Shown: positions 21,556 to 28,102 of the stretch, piece by piece | How the letters are laid out: every line of letters begins with the position of its first letter | How positions within the stretch are numbered: the stretch's first letter is position 1 | Translations under genes and position numbers: made by a program | The notes under the pieces: generated by a model | The model's database searches: none | What the model was told of the DNA's origin: nothing | Seen by the model: only the letters and a program-made list of their open reading frames with translations | Origin: a virus | Virus record (IMG/VR): IMGVR_UViG_3300031784_000160 | Span: 1-28,102 of that record | DNA length: 28,102 nucleotides | Reading direction: 5' to 3' (one strand)

Positions 21556-22060
21556 AACAATTGTTTTAAGTGGTGAAATAGATGAGTCATCTGTTAAAGA
21601 TGCTATTCAAACTATCTCATTTATAAATGAAATTGATAGTGGTAAGGATGAAGTTGAACCTATAAAACTAATCATTAATAGTTTAGGTGGTAACATACTT
21701 GATGGTTTTGCTTTAATTGGTGTTATAGAAAACTCATTTGTTCCTGTCTATACATATGGTTATGGGTCAATAATGTCAATGGCATTACCTATACTAGTAG
21801 CTGGTGATAAACGTTTTGGTCACCCTCTAGCTACATTTATGTATCATGAATGCTTGGACAGTGTGCCTTATGATAAAATGTCTATCATAAAAGAGAATAT
21901 AGAGGAAACAGATCGATTAATGGACATGTATGATGATTATCTCATCTCCAGAACATCACTAACTCAAAAACAGTTAAATAAAGTTAAGAATAAAAAAACT
22001 GACTGGTATTTTGGCTCTGATGAAGCTCTTAGTTATAATATAATAAATGAAGTAATATGA
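21518..22060 (+). CDS. clpP: ClpP-like serine protease
   Basis: A 180-residue peptidase of the ClpP (S14) fold. It has INSLGGNILDGFALI with the oxyanion glycines (57, 58), YGYGSIMSMALPILVAG with the nucleophile Ser87 in MSM, FMYHE with His110, and KKTDWYFGSDEALSYNIINEVI with Asp162. These align with E. coli Ser97, His122 and Asp171, so the triad is complete. It lacks the usual N-terminal propeptide and is a little shorter than the bacterial enzyme. As no ClpX/ClpA-type gene is visible nearby, it might work with host unfoldases or act in head assembly; no capsid gene is in the window to support the latter. Confidence 0.88.
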   Translation: MKNSYNPNSKIFRTIVLSGEIDESSVKDAIQTISFINEIDSGKDEVEPIKLIINSLGGNILDGFALIGVIENSFVPVYTYGYGSIMSMALPILVAGDKRFGHPLATFMYHECLDSVPYDKMSIIKENIEETDRLMDMYDDYLISRTSLTQKQLNKVKNKKTDWYFGSDEALSYNIINEVI

Positions 22061-22296
22061 AAGGAACACTTGAATTTGATCTTAATGATCCTGATGACCG
22101 CTTGGAACATGAACGTTGTGTTAAATCACTTGATATAGCACTTGTTCTTTGGGAACTAACTCATAACTCTTATCGTAGTTTAACAAATGGGTTTGATGAG
22201 GATGATAGTTACTATAAAGGCGTAGATGCTGTTTATGATCATCTAAAAGAATTACTATATGAACATAATGTTGATATTGATAAATTAATCCGATGA
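22057..22296 (+). CDS. Small acidic protein of unknown function
   Basis: A 79-residue acidic, helical protein (LNDPDDRLEHERCVKSLDIAL; YYKGVDAVYDHLKELLYEHN) overlapping both neighbours by ATGA. It resembles small phage accessory proteins but has no named domain. Confidence 0.75.
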   Translation: MKGTLEFDLNDPDDRLEHERCVKSLDIALVLWELTHNSYRSLTNGFDEDDSYYKGVDAVYDHLKELLYEHNVDIDKLIR

Positions 22297-22817
22297 ATAT
22301 GCTTAATAATATTACCTATCCATTCAGAGACTTCTATCGCCGAGTGAAAAATGTATTGCGATGGTTACCCACCATTTGGAAAGACAGAGACTGGGATAAT
22401 AGTCACATCACAGAGATCTTAATCAAGAAACTTGAATTTACCAGAGACTTCTACCTATCAGGCAAAGCGTATAGTGTTGAAGCTGAAAAGGTTGCTAATG
22501 AGATTCAAGAGGCAATTAATCGCCTCCATATGACTCGAGATAGCTGGGAGTTTCATGAAGCCCCAGCTATGGAGGAATTAGAACAAAAATGGGGTCTAAC
22601 AGCTTTTAGTTTTGAACCTTATGAGTATGATGAGAATGGTGAAGTACTTACTTATGAGATGAAATCAAAAACTGAAAAAGTAAATACTGAGGAAGAGGAA
22701 GAACAATATAGTAAAGAGTTTAGAGAAGCATCTAAAATTGCTCACAAACAATATATGAAAGATAAAAAAGACGCTTACAAATTTATAGCTAAAAATATAG
22801 ATAAATGGTGGGACTAA
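22293..22817 (+). CDS. Protein of unknown function
   Basis: A 174-residue, highly charged helical protein with many Trp and Glu residues. A basic, aromatic N-terminus (YPFRDFYRRVKNVLRWLPTIW) leads into long helices, and a Lys-rich end reads KDKKDAYKFIAKNIDKWWD. No catalytic motif recognised. ATGA overlap upstream, 13-nt overlap downstream. Confidence 0.78.
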   Translation: MNMLNNITYPFRDFYRRVKNVLRWLPTIWKDRDWDNSHITEILIKKLEFTRDFYLSGKAYSVEAEKVANEIQEAINRLHMTRDSWEFHEAPAMEELEQKWGLTAFSFEPYEYDENGEVLTYEMKSKTEKVNTEEEEEQYSKEFREASKIAHKQYMKDKKDAYKFIAKNIDKWWD

Positions 22818-23182
22818 AAAAGAAACTAACATTATGGTGGGAAAAGAAAACCAAATTTAATCCCCATGGTGTTTGGCCTGAAGGTGCTGCTCCTGTACAA
22901 GCAGAAGGTTATACTAAAGATGGTAAGTGGTATTACTTTAGATCTAGAGGATCCCATGCTCAGATGGTAATATGTGAATCAGAAGAAGATTATGGTAGCT
23001 TACATAACACTAAATACCTATTTGAAAGAGAATTAGAGTACGGAGATGGAATGTTTCAAGCGAGTTGGATGACACATGATGATGCTGTACGTTTAGCCAC
23101 AGTGTGGTTAAATGAATATTATGAAGTTGTACAAGAACTTAAATTAAATGACAAGTGGTCAAAAAAACTACGTTCTTACTAA
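22805..23182 (+). CDS. Protein of unknown function
   Basis: A 125-residue protein with a basic start (VGLKKKLTLWWEKKTKF) and an aromatic, beta-rich middle (KDGKWYYFRSRGSHAQMVICE). It overlaps the following signal-peptide gene by 28 nt. No recognised family. Confidence 0.75.
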   Translation: MVGLKKKLTLWWEKKTKFNPHGVWPEGAAPVQAEGYTKDGKWYYFRSRGSHAQMVICESEEDYGSLHNTKYLFERELEYGDGMFQASWMTHDDAVRLATVWLNEYYEVVQELKLNDKWSKKLRSY

Positions 23183-23703
23183 TATTGTTATTGTTGTGTC
23201 TCACAACCGGATATAGCCAATCCAGACGTCCTAAAAGTGCTAAAAAAATTACTATTCAGGACGTTGTTGAAGAGAAAAAAACACCCGAGGATATATTAAG
23301 AGAAATATATAAAGCTAGACTTGATTCAGCATCTCAATTATCTTACTCTTGTATTCAAATGTTAGTTGAAACTAAAATTGAACTTGATAGTGTTAGAAAA
23401 AATAATCAAACATTATATGTTGTGATTGATAGACAACTAGACACACTTGAATCAGCCCGTAATAAAGAAAGACGAGCTAAACAAGTAATGTTAAGAGAAC
23501 ATTATAAAAAAAGATCTTGGGTTAAAGCATTTATTGGTCAAACAGTTTTTGTAATTGGAGGAGTTGGAGCATTTATAACTGGTGCTTGGGTTCCTATAGG
23601 AATGGGAGTATTAGCAGTTGAAATATTTTTAGTGATGGAAAGTAAATATAGTGAAGTTAAATTAGAAGATAATAAACAAGAAGTCAAACGATATAAAATG
23701 TAA
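23155..23703 (+). CDS. Exported coiled-coil protein with C-terminal membrane hairpin
   Basis: A 182-residue protein starting at GTG 23155; this start adds a full signal peptide (VKKTTFLLILLLLCLTTGYSQ), which no later ATG would retain. A basic linker is followed by a charged coiled-coil region (about residues 45-118), two short hydrophobic helices (AFIGQTVFVIGGVGAFITG and WVPIGMGVLAVEIFLVM, residues 124-160) and a Lys/Glu-rich tail. Cys15 lies in the hydrophobic core but the sequence before it (LLLL) is not a good lipobox. Signal plus coiled coil plus C-terminal TM resembles a unimolecular spanin in layout only. First gene of the exported-protein block. Confidence 0.78.
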   Translation: MVKKTTFLLILLLLCLTTGYSQSRRPKSAKKITIQDVVEEKKTPEDILREIYKARLDSASQLSYSCIQMLVETKIELDSVRKNNQTLYVVIDRQLDTLESARNKERRAKQVMLREHYKKRSWVKAFIGQTVFVIGGVGAFITGAWVPIGMGVLAVEIFLVMESKYSEVKLEDNKQEVKRYKM

Positions 23704-23706
23704 ATT

Positions 23707-23877
23707 ATGTTAAATACAATTATTAGCTTAGCAATCCTAGGATTTGGATTAAATTATTATTTTAAGTATCAAAACCTTAAAAAACAAATGAGTACACCTT
23801 CAACAACTCCAACAGGTGATGAGCCAAATGACACTTCACAACCAACAAGTGTACCTGAAAAACAAATTGGAGACTAA
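23707..23877 (+). CDS. Small membrane-anchored protein with Thr/Pro-rich tail
   Basis: A 56-residue protein with one N-terminal hydrophobic helix (LNTIISLAILGFGLNYYF), a basic stop-transfer (KYQNLKKQ) and a Thr/Pro/Ser-rich tail. It begins 3 nt after the previous stop, and its TAATG overlaps the T9SS cargo gene's start by 1 nt, so coupling is likely. Function unknown. Confidence 0.68.
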   Translation: MLNTIISLAILGFGLNYYFKYQNLKKQMSTPSTTPTGDEPNDTSQPTSVPEKQIGD

Positions 23878-25418
23878 TGAGACAATTTCTATTATCTCTC
23901 TTCTTAACCCTTACATCAGTAAGTATATTTTCTCAATGTGGGGGTAATATTTCCTATACTCTAAGTGTTCCTCCAAGTGCTAATAACACTTACCCACCAG
24001 GGACAGTTGTTGAGCTTTGCATAACAATGGATGGGTGGAATGGTAATAGTCAAGGTTCTAATTGGTTTGAAGGATTTTATATAGCGTTAGGTGGGGGGTG
24101 GCAGACAGTCACCCCTACCCTATTCCCTCAAGATGCTGATGCAACTAGTGGTACCTGGATATGGACAACTCTCACAACATCAACTAATGGAGCTACTTCA
24201 GGTCCGGGTTTCTTCTTTGAAGGCCCCGCTGGCCCTACAGATGGCAATCCAGGGAACGATTGGGGTGACTCTTGTCCAAGTACTACTTGTGTTTGGTCTT
24301 GTTGTGTTGAGATAACCACTCAAAATGGTAATCCTGGAGCAGATCTTCATATAGGAGTTATACCTTATGCTGATGGTACAATGGGTAGTTGGGGAACACA
24401 AGCATGTAATGATATTCAAACTAATCTATTTGATGGTTCAATTGGATGTCTTACACCTGGATGTACAGATGCAGATGCTTGCAACTACAATCCTACTGCC
24501 GATTGTGATGATAATAGCTGTACTTACAGTGGATGTAGTGATCCATTAGCCTGCAACTATGATGCTACTGCAGGTTGCGATGATGGTAGTTGCACCTATA
24601 GTGGATGTACAGACCCACTAGCATGTAACTTTGATGCCACAGCAGGGTGTGATGATGGAAGTTGTAGTTACACGCCTGACATTATCTTCAATCCTACATC
24701 CTATAATATATGCCTAAACAGTAGTGTACAGCTCAATGCTGAGCCTGTAGGAGGATATTGGACTCACGAGTTTGTAGTTGGTAATGTTTTCACAGGCCAA
24801 GCTAGTGGATTGTATCAACCAACATACCATGTTTCTGTCTTTGGTTGTGATGTTGAAGAAAGTGTAGATGTGAATGTTAGAGGGAAGTACGATGCACCTA
24901 ATATTATCTATAGTGCTGAATTTATAGATCTATGTGTTGATTCTTATAACCAAACATATGTAGCAGATAACTCAGTAGGAATTAGTTATAATTGGTTTAT
25001 TGATGATGTTAAACAGCTGTCTGTTGATAATGTACTAAACATAGAGTGGTATGATACAACTCGAACTTATATCATCAAAGTAATAGCATATGATGCTTTA
25101 GGTTGTGAAAGTGAACCTAAACTTATTTCGGTACATACCGAGGCATGTCAAAGATTCTTTGCGCCGAATTCATTCACTCCAAATGGAGATGGTATTAATG
25201 ATATTTTTGAGGTAAGAGGATTATCAGTATACAAACCAATTGTAAAGATATTCAATAGATGGGGAGTTGAAATTTATACCTCATCTAATCTATATTGGAC
25301 AGGTGATAGTGGAAATGGATATTATTGTAGTAGTGATGTTTACAATTGGATAATAGAATATAAAGATAAAGATGGGTTTAACAAAATTCAAAAAGGGTTT
25401 GTAACTCTCATAAGATAA
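23877..25418 (+). CDS. Secreted protein with type IX secretion / gliding-motility C-terminal domain
   Basis: A 513-residue protein with an N-terminal signal peptide (RQFLLSLFLTLTSVSIFSQ, residues 2-20), a Gly/Trp/Thr-rich domain (21-190), three 24-residue Cys-rich repeats (195-266, pattern GCTDPLACNYDATAGCDDGS), a beta-rich Ig-like region (267-424) and a C-terminal domain from about 428. That last part, FTPNGDGINDIFEV...VKIFNRWGVEIY...GYYC...GFVTLIR, is the CHU_C/gliding-motility-associated C-terminal domain (TIGR04131/PF13585), known as a type IX secretion signal in Bacteroidota. The protein should be exported through host Sec and T9SS and may stay on the cell surface. Such a domain inside a phage gene is unusual. 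Its function is unknown; adhesion or surface masking is possible. Confidence 0.9.
   Translation: MRQFLLSLFLTLTSVSIFSQCGGNISYTLSVPPSANNTYPPGTVVELCITMDGWNGNSQGSNWFEGFYIALGGGWQTVTPTLFPQDADATSGTWIWTTLTTSTNGATSGPGFFFEGPAGPTDGNPGNDWGDSCPSTTCVWSCCVEITTQNGNPGADLHIGVIPYADGTMGSWGTQACNDIQTNLFDGSIGCLTPGCTDADACNYNPTADCDDNSCTYSGCSDPLACNYDATAGCDDGSCTYSGCTDPLACNFDATAGCDDGSCSYTPDIIFNPTSYNICLNSSVQLNAEPVGGYWTHEFVVGNVFTGQASGLYQPTYHVSVFGCDVEESVDVNVRGKYDAPNIIYSAEFIDLCVDSYNQTYVADNSVGISYNWFIDDVKQLSVDNVLNIEWYDTTRTYIIKVIAYDALGCESEPKLISVHTEACQRFFAPNSFTPNGDGINDIFEVRGLSVYKPIVKIFNRWGVEIYTSSNLYWTGDSGNGYYCSSDVYNWIIEYKDKDGFNKIQKGFVTLIR
24459..24674 (+). repeat. Three tandem 72-bp coding repeats
   Basis: Three consecutive 72-nt units encode 24-residue repeats (residues 195-218, 219-242, 243-266), each with GC[ST]D, AC at position 7-8, a C followed by DD, and SC[ST]Y. 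Each unit carries four Cys and several Asp, suggesting disulfides or calcium binding. Units 2 and 3 are closest, as expected from recent duplication. Confidence 0.85.
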
Positions 25419-25429
25419 TATTATATTAA
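25398..25429 (+). promoter_or_regulatory. Bacteroidota-type promoter before thyA operon
   Basis: TTTG (25398-25401) and TATATTAA (25422-25429) are exactly 20 nt apart, with the AATAT extension seen at 6822. The -33 element lies within the last codons of the T9SS cargo gene. ATG 25445 lies 15 nt downstream. Confidence 0.65.
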
Positions 25430-25444
25430 AGTAAATAGAAAGTT

Positions 25445-25639
25445 ATGACTGAAGAAAAAACATTAATTGCAGACCCTGATGAAATTTTTACAATAGACAA
25501 GTATTATTCCACAAAATATCCAGGTTATTATCAACTAGGTGGAAGTGGAGGATTACAAATTTATCTTGCTAAAAAACCAAAATGGCTTCATAGAAAAATG
25601 ATGAAGATATGCTTGGGAGTGGAGTGGATTAACAATTAA
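25445..25639 (+). CDS. Small protein of unknown function
   Basis: A 64-residue protein (aromatic, Lys-rich: FTIDKYYSTKYPGYYQLGGSGG...KPKWLHRKMMKICLGVEWINN). It has the AAGTTATG start context and sits directly upstream of thymidylate synthase. No family recognised. Confidence 0.72.
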   Translation: MTEEKTLIADPDEIFTIDKYYSTKYPGYYQLGGSGGLQIYLAKKPKWLHRKMMKICLGVEWINN

Positions 25640-25652
25640 AAAACAACAAGTT

Positions 25653-26750
25653 ATGATATCAGATGATTTTCAAATCGGACCTAATGGTGCTTATGAGCAT
25701 GTAGGTAATGAGTTAGATTTACAATACCAAGATCTACTCCAATATATCCTAGACAATGGTGTTGAAAAGAAAGATAGAACAGGTACTGGTACTCTATCAG
25801 TATTTGGATATCAGATTAGACACAACATGCAAGATGGGTTTCCACTTCTTACAACTAAGAAGATGGCTTGGAAAACTATGGTAACTGAGTTGATATGGTT
25901 TTTAAGAGGTGATACTAATATCAAATACCTTATTAATAACAATTGTCATATTTGGGATGGTGATGCTTATAAGAATTATTTCATTGAAAAGAGCAATGAG
26001 AAAGGCCCTTTTGGTGTTAGTGGTTTAATATTAACACAGGAAGAATTCATCAACGAAATCAAAACAGATGATGAGTTCGCTAAGAAGTGGGGTGAATTAG
26101 GACCAATTTATGGAGCACAATGGAGAAATTGGCTAAATATCCCCGGTGAACTTAATAAGGGAGGTATAGACCAAATCGCAAACCTAATCAACGAACTCAA
26201 AACAAACCCAGACTCAAGACGATTAATGGTTAATGCTTGGAATGTAGGTGAATTAGACCAAATGGTACTTCCACCTTGTCATTATGGATTTCAAGTTTAT
26301 ACAAGAGAGTTGAGTTATAATGAACGAGAGCAACTAGCATTATCATATCCATATATTAAGGAATTATGTGATATGAATGGACCAATGACACCAAAAGGAT
26401 GGGATGATTATAACATCCCAACCAGAGCAATCTCTTTAATGTGGAATCAACGTTCAGTAGATACATTTTTAGGTTTACCATTCAACATTGCTAGTTATGG
26501 ATTGCTATTAGAAATTATTGCTAAAGAGGTTAATATGGTACCTGATGAGTTGATTGGTAACTTAGGTGATGTTCATTTATACTCAAACCATATTGAACAA
26601 GCTAAGGAACAAATTAGTAGAACACCTTATGATTTGCCTAAATTGATTATCAATGATGAGTTCTGGAGAATCAGCAGTATTGGAATATGGGATTTTAAAA
26701 TTGAAAACTATCAATCACACCCATCAATTAAAGCACCTTTATCAAATTAA
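25653..26750 (+). CDS. thyA: Thymidylate synthase (ThyA-type)
   Basis: Converts dUMP to dTMP using methylene-tetrahydrofolate. In this 365-residue protein the core motifs are DRTGTGTLSVFG (41-52), FPLLTTKKMAWKTM (63-76), ELIWFLRGDTNI (79-90), DSRR with the phosphate-binding arginines (187-190), LPPCHYGFQVY with the catalytic Cys209, QRSVDTFLGLPFNIASYG with Asn278 (the residue distinguishing dUMP from dCMP use), and GDVHLYSNHIEQ near the end. It is about 100 residues longer than E. coli ThyA. An insertion of about 40 residues lies between FQVY and the LMWNQRS strand, and more lies between residues 110 and 150. Expressed with its small upstream partner from the 25398 promoter. Confidence 0.96.
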   Translation: MISDDFQIGPNGAYEHVGNELDLQYQDLLQYILDNGVEKKDRTGTGTLSVFGYQIRHNMQDGFPLLTTKKMAWKTMVTELIWFLRGDTNIKYLINNNCHIWDGDAYKNYFIEKSNEKGPFGVSGLILTQEEFINEIKTDDEFAKKWGELGPIYGAQWRNWLNIPGELNKGGIDQIANLINELKTNPDSRRLMVNAWNVGELDQMVLPPCHYGFQVYTRELSYNEREQLALSYPYIKELCDMNGPMTPKGWDDYNIPTRAISLMWNQRSVDTFLGLPFNIASYGLLLEIIAKEVNMVPDELIGNLGDVHLYSNHIEQAKEQISRTPYDLPKLIINDEFWRISSIGIWDFKIENYQSHPSIKAPLSN

Positions 26751-26753
26751 TTT

Positions 26754-27053
26754 ATGACATACGAAACGTTTTTAAAAATAACGCTTGAGTTACAAAAACA
26801 AGAGCGCATTGTAGACAACTTGTATAAAAACAAGATTGACCTACTTGAGTTTATAGATCCGTATCACGGTCTAATCCATTTACTGATTAAAGAAATCTAT
26901 GGTGAGGAAGGTGTTGATTGGTTCTCTTGGTTCTGTTATGAAAATGATTATGGTGAGAAAGGATTAGAAGCATGGGACAAAGATGGAACCCCAATCTGTT
27001 ATAGTCTTGAATCGCTTTGGGAGTATTTAGAGAAGCTTAGACAGGAGTCTTAG
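26754..27053 (+). CDS. Small protein of unknown function
   Basis: A 99-residue acidic protein with a helical start (FLKITLELQKQERIVDNLY) and a Trp-rich second half (GVDWFSWFCYENDYGEKGL). It follows thyA by 3 nt. I have the impression of a widespread phage orphan, but no family can be named. Confidence 0.76.
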   Translation: MTYETFLKITLELQKQERIVDNLYKNKIDLLEFIDPYHGLIHLLIKEIYGEEGVDWFSWFCYENDYGEKGLEAWDKDGTPICYSLESLWEYLEKLRQES

Positions 27054-27101
27054 TTTCATATATGTATAATAAAACCACATTTGTTGTGAGTGAAATCTTA
27101 A

Positions 27102-27125
27102 GGTTTTGGGAAACACTTCAAAACC
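27102..27125 (+). promoter_or_regulatory. Hairpin abutting the lipoprotein start codon
   Basis: GGTTTTG (27102-27108) and CAAAACC (27119-27125) are perfect reverse complements with a 10-nt loop; the right arm touches ATG 27126. The structure could hide the ribosome entry region, giving translational control. No T-tract follows, so it is not a terminator. Confidence 0.45.
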
Positions 27126-27467
27126 ATGAAAAAGATATTTCCCACACTCGCCCTCCTGATAGCAATGCTATCTTTCACTTCTTGTGCTATTCAACAAGAA
27201 ATTGAAATCATTAAAGTTAGAAAACAAAAAACTGAGCAGTTTGTTCATCATAGACAAACTGTTAAAGATGGCTTGTTTTCTAAAAATCGCAAACTAAGGA
27301 CACGTCATCAATACTTTTATCACGATACAGATAGTGATAAATGGTATTTTAGACCTACTCCGCTACGTAAAGATTTTATTCACTATAAAAGAACTGGTGG
27401 TGTTAAAGGCACTGGCGGTAAAGTTAGAGTGATTAAAAGAGCTACTATGGCGAAGCCTACTAAGTAA
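27126..27467 (+). CDS. Predicted lipoprotein of unknown function
   Basis: A 113-residue protein with a lipoprotein signal (KKIFPTLALLIAMLSFTSC; lipobox FTSC, lipidated Cys20) followed by a strongly basic domain rich in Lys, Arg, His and Tyr. It would be anchored in the outer or inner membrane after Sec export and signal peptidase II cleavage. A hairpin directly precedes its ATG. No family recognised; an o-spanin is not excluded but nothing specific supports it. Confidence 0.78.
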   Translation: MKKIFPTLALLIAMLSFTSCAIQQEIEIIKVRKQKTEQFVHHRQTVKDGLFSKNRKLRTRHQYFYHDTDSDKWYFRPTPLRKDFIHYKRTGGVKGTGGKVRVIKRATMAKPTK

Positions 27468-27511
27468 AGGATTTCATCTATAGGAAGCGGCGATTAGTCT
27501 CCCTCATAATT

Positions 27512-27531
27512 ATGAACAGCTGATTGTTCAT
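27512..27531 (+). promoter_or_regulatory. Inverted repeat upstream of the subtilase gene
   Basis: ATGAACA (27512-27518) and TGTTCAT (27525-27531) are perfect reverse complements around GCTGAT. It lies 48 nt before ATG 27580 with no clear T-tract; it could be an operator or a weak structural element in the leader. Confidence 0.35.
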
Positions 27532-27579
27532 GATAAGGATAGAGGCTTGAATATTTATAATAAACCAAAAATAAAAGTA

Positions 27580-28102
27580 ATGAAAAAATTAATTTCCGTT
27601 CTGTTATTAACAGTTTTCTCAATTGTAGGTTTCTCTCAAAACTTAGTTGAGAATGTTAATAACCAAGTAATCTTAAGATACAAGTCAGGTACTCCATATC
27701 GTCTTGTAGACGCCTTCACTGAATTTTATAATGTCCCTGTAGTTGCTCAATTTGATCAACTTGGAATGATTGTGGTGCAATTCTCTGGTAACTATGATGA
27801 TTTCGCTAAGGATTGTTATAATAGCGATTTGTTTGATATCATTGAAAGAGACCAAATCCAAGAAATGAAAATGGATTATGTTCCAAATGATCCTGAATTT
27901 ACCTCTTGTTGGCATTTAAGACAATCAACTGACAAAGATATTGACGCTGATGAAGCATGGGACTTACTCCCAACTAATAATCAATGGGTGTCAGTAGCAA
28001 TGTTTGATGGTGGTTTGGATATGACATTACCTGACTTTGCAGGTAATATTGATAGTCCATTTAACGCTGTTAATGGTACAAATGCTATTCCATATGTTAA
28101 TT
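27580..28102 (+). CDS. Subtilisin-like (S8) secreted protease, N-terminal part
   Basis: The frame runs from ATG 27580 to the end of the window without a stop, so about 174 codons are visible. A flavobacterial signal peptide (KKLISVLLLTVFSIVGFSQ) is followed by a propeptide-like region (residues 20-105) and the mature start typical of subtilases: VPNDPEF...CWHL...IDADEAWDLLP. VSVAMFDGGLD then contains the catalytic Asp of the Asp/His/Ser triad, about residue 141. The His and Ser motifs would lie downstream of the window. It is a secreted endopeptidase by family; it may also carry a C-terminal T9SS signal, which cannot be seen here. Confidence 0.85.
   Translation, partial: MKKLISVLLLTVFSIVGFSQNLVENVNNQVILRYKSGTPYRLVDAFTEFYNVPVVAQFDQLGMIVVQFSGNYDDFAKDCYNSDLFDIIERDQIQEMKMDYVPNDPEFTSCWHLRQSTDKDIDADEAWDLLPTNNQWVSVAMFDGGLDMTLPDFAGNIDSPFNAVNGTNAIPYVN

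Noticed and set aside
24091-24549. Several overlapping open frames on both strands within the T9SS cargo gene
   Set aside because: They are by-products of the repeat- and Gly-rich coding sequence; the 23877 frame has a signal peptide and known C-terminal domain.
27523-27557. Promoter of the same family before the subtilase gene (ATTG and AATATTTA)
   Set aside because: The spacing would be 23 nt and both boxes deviate, so it does not match the set.
27685-27915. Minus-strand 76-codon frame
   Set aside because: It is antisense to the subtilase gene, which has a signal peptide and family motifs.
1-28102. tRNA genes, CRISPR arrays, insertion sequences or integrase
   Set aside because: None were found on reading the window; no cloverleaf-like CCA-ended stretch, regular spaced repeat or transposase/integrase motif was seen. 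A tRNAscan or similar run would be the decisive test.

Overview
The window looks like part of a large tailed-phage genome that infects a member of the Bacteroidota (Flavobacteria-like). All convincing genes are on the + strand, densely packed, often with 1-14 nt overlaps, and many are under 100 codons. The phage signature is a T4-type clamp loader pair (gp44-like and gp62-like), a RecB/Cas4-type nuclease, a phage-style thymidylate synthase and many tiny orphan genes. The host signature has three parts: a C-terminal type IX secretion/gliding-motility domain on one protein, signal peptides of the flavobacterial '...FSQ' style, and a family of promoters matching the Bacteroidota pattern (TTTG, 20 nt, TATATTWA). 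No Shine-Dalgarno-like leaders are evident and the DNA is AT-rich. No tRNA, rRNA, CRISPR array or transposase was seen.

Layout. 1-666: 3' end of a gene encoding a coiled-coil, membrane-anchored protein, then a terminator that overlaps a promoter. 718-3405: replication block (clamp loader large subunit, an 80-aa unknown, clamp loader small subunit, a small MazG-like helical protein, an Fe-S PD-(D/E)XK nuclease). 3440-3625: small RHH-like protein. 3633-16267: a 12.6-kb run of 16 genes for glycan synthesis: nine glycosyltransferases or GT-A-like proteins, UDP-galactopyranose mutase, two FkbM methyltransferases, a CmcI-like SAM enzyme, an unusually short DegT-type aminotransferase next to a PglD/NeuD-type acyltransferase, and one Cys-containing unknown. 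16316-23182: accessory region of small genes, including a DksA-like zinc protein, an HTH plus catalytically degenerate HNH protein, a SWIM zinc-finger protein, a ClpP-like protease with an intact triad, and several genes of 44-57 codons. 23155-28102: genes for exported proteins (signal-peptide coiled-coil membrane protein, T9SS cargo with three Cys-rich repeats, lipoprotein, start of a subtilisin-like protease), with thymidylate synthase and two small genes between them.

How it may work together. The replication genes belong to a T4-like replisome. The glycan cluster could build and attach a sugar chain containing galactofuranose and an N-acylated amino sugar to a phage protein, phage DNA or the host surface; the target is unknown. 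The exported proteins at the right end would use host Sec and type IX secretion, suggesting that the phage alters the outside of its host. Eight promoter-like sites, seven with identical spacing, appear to drive these blocks, with predicted 5' leaders that are very short or absent.
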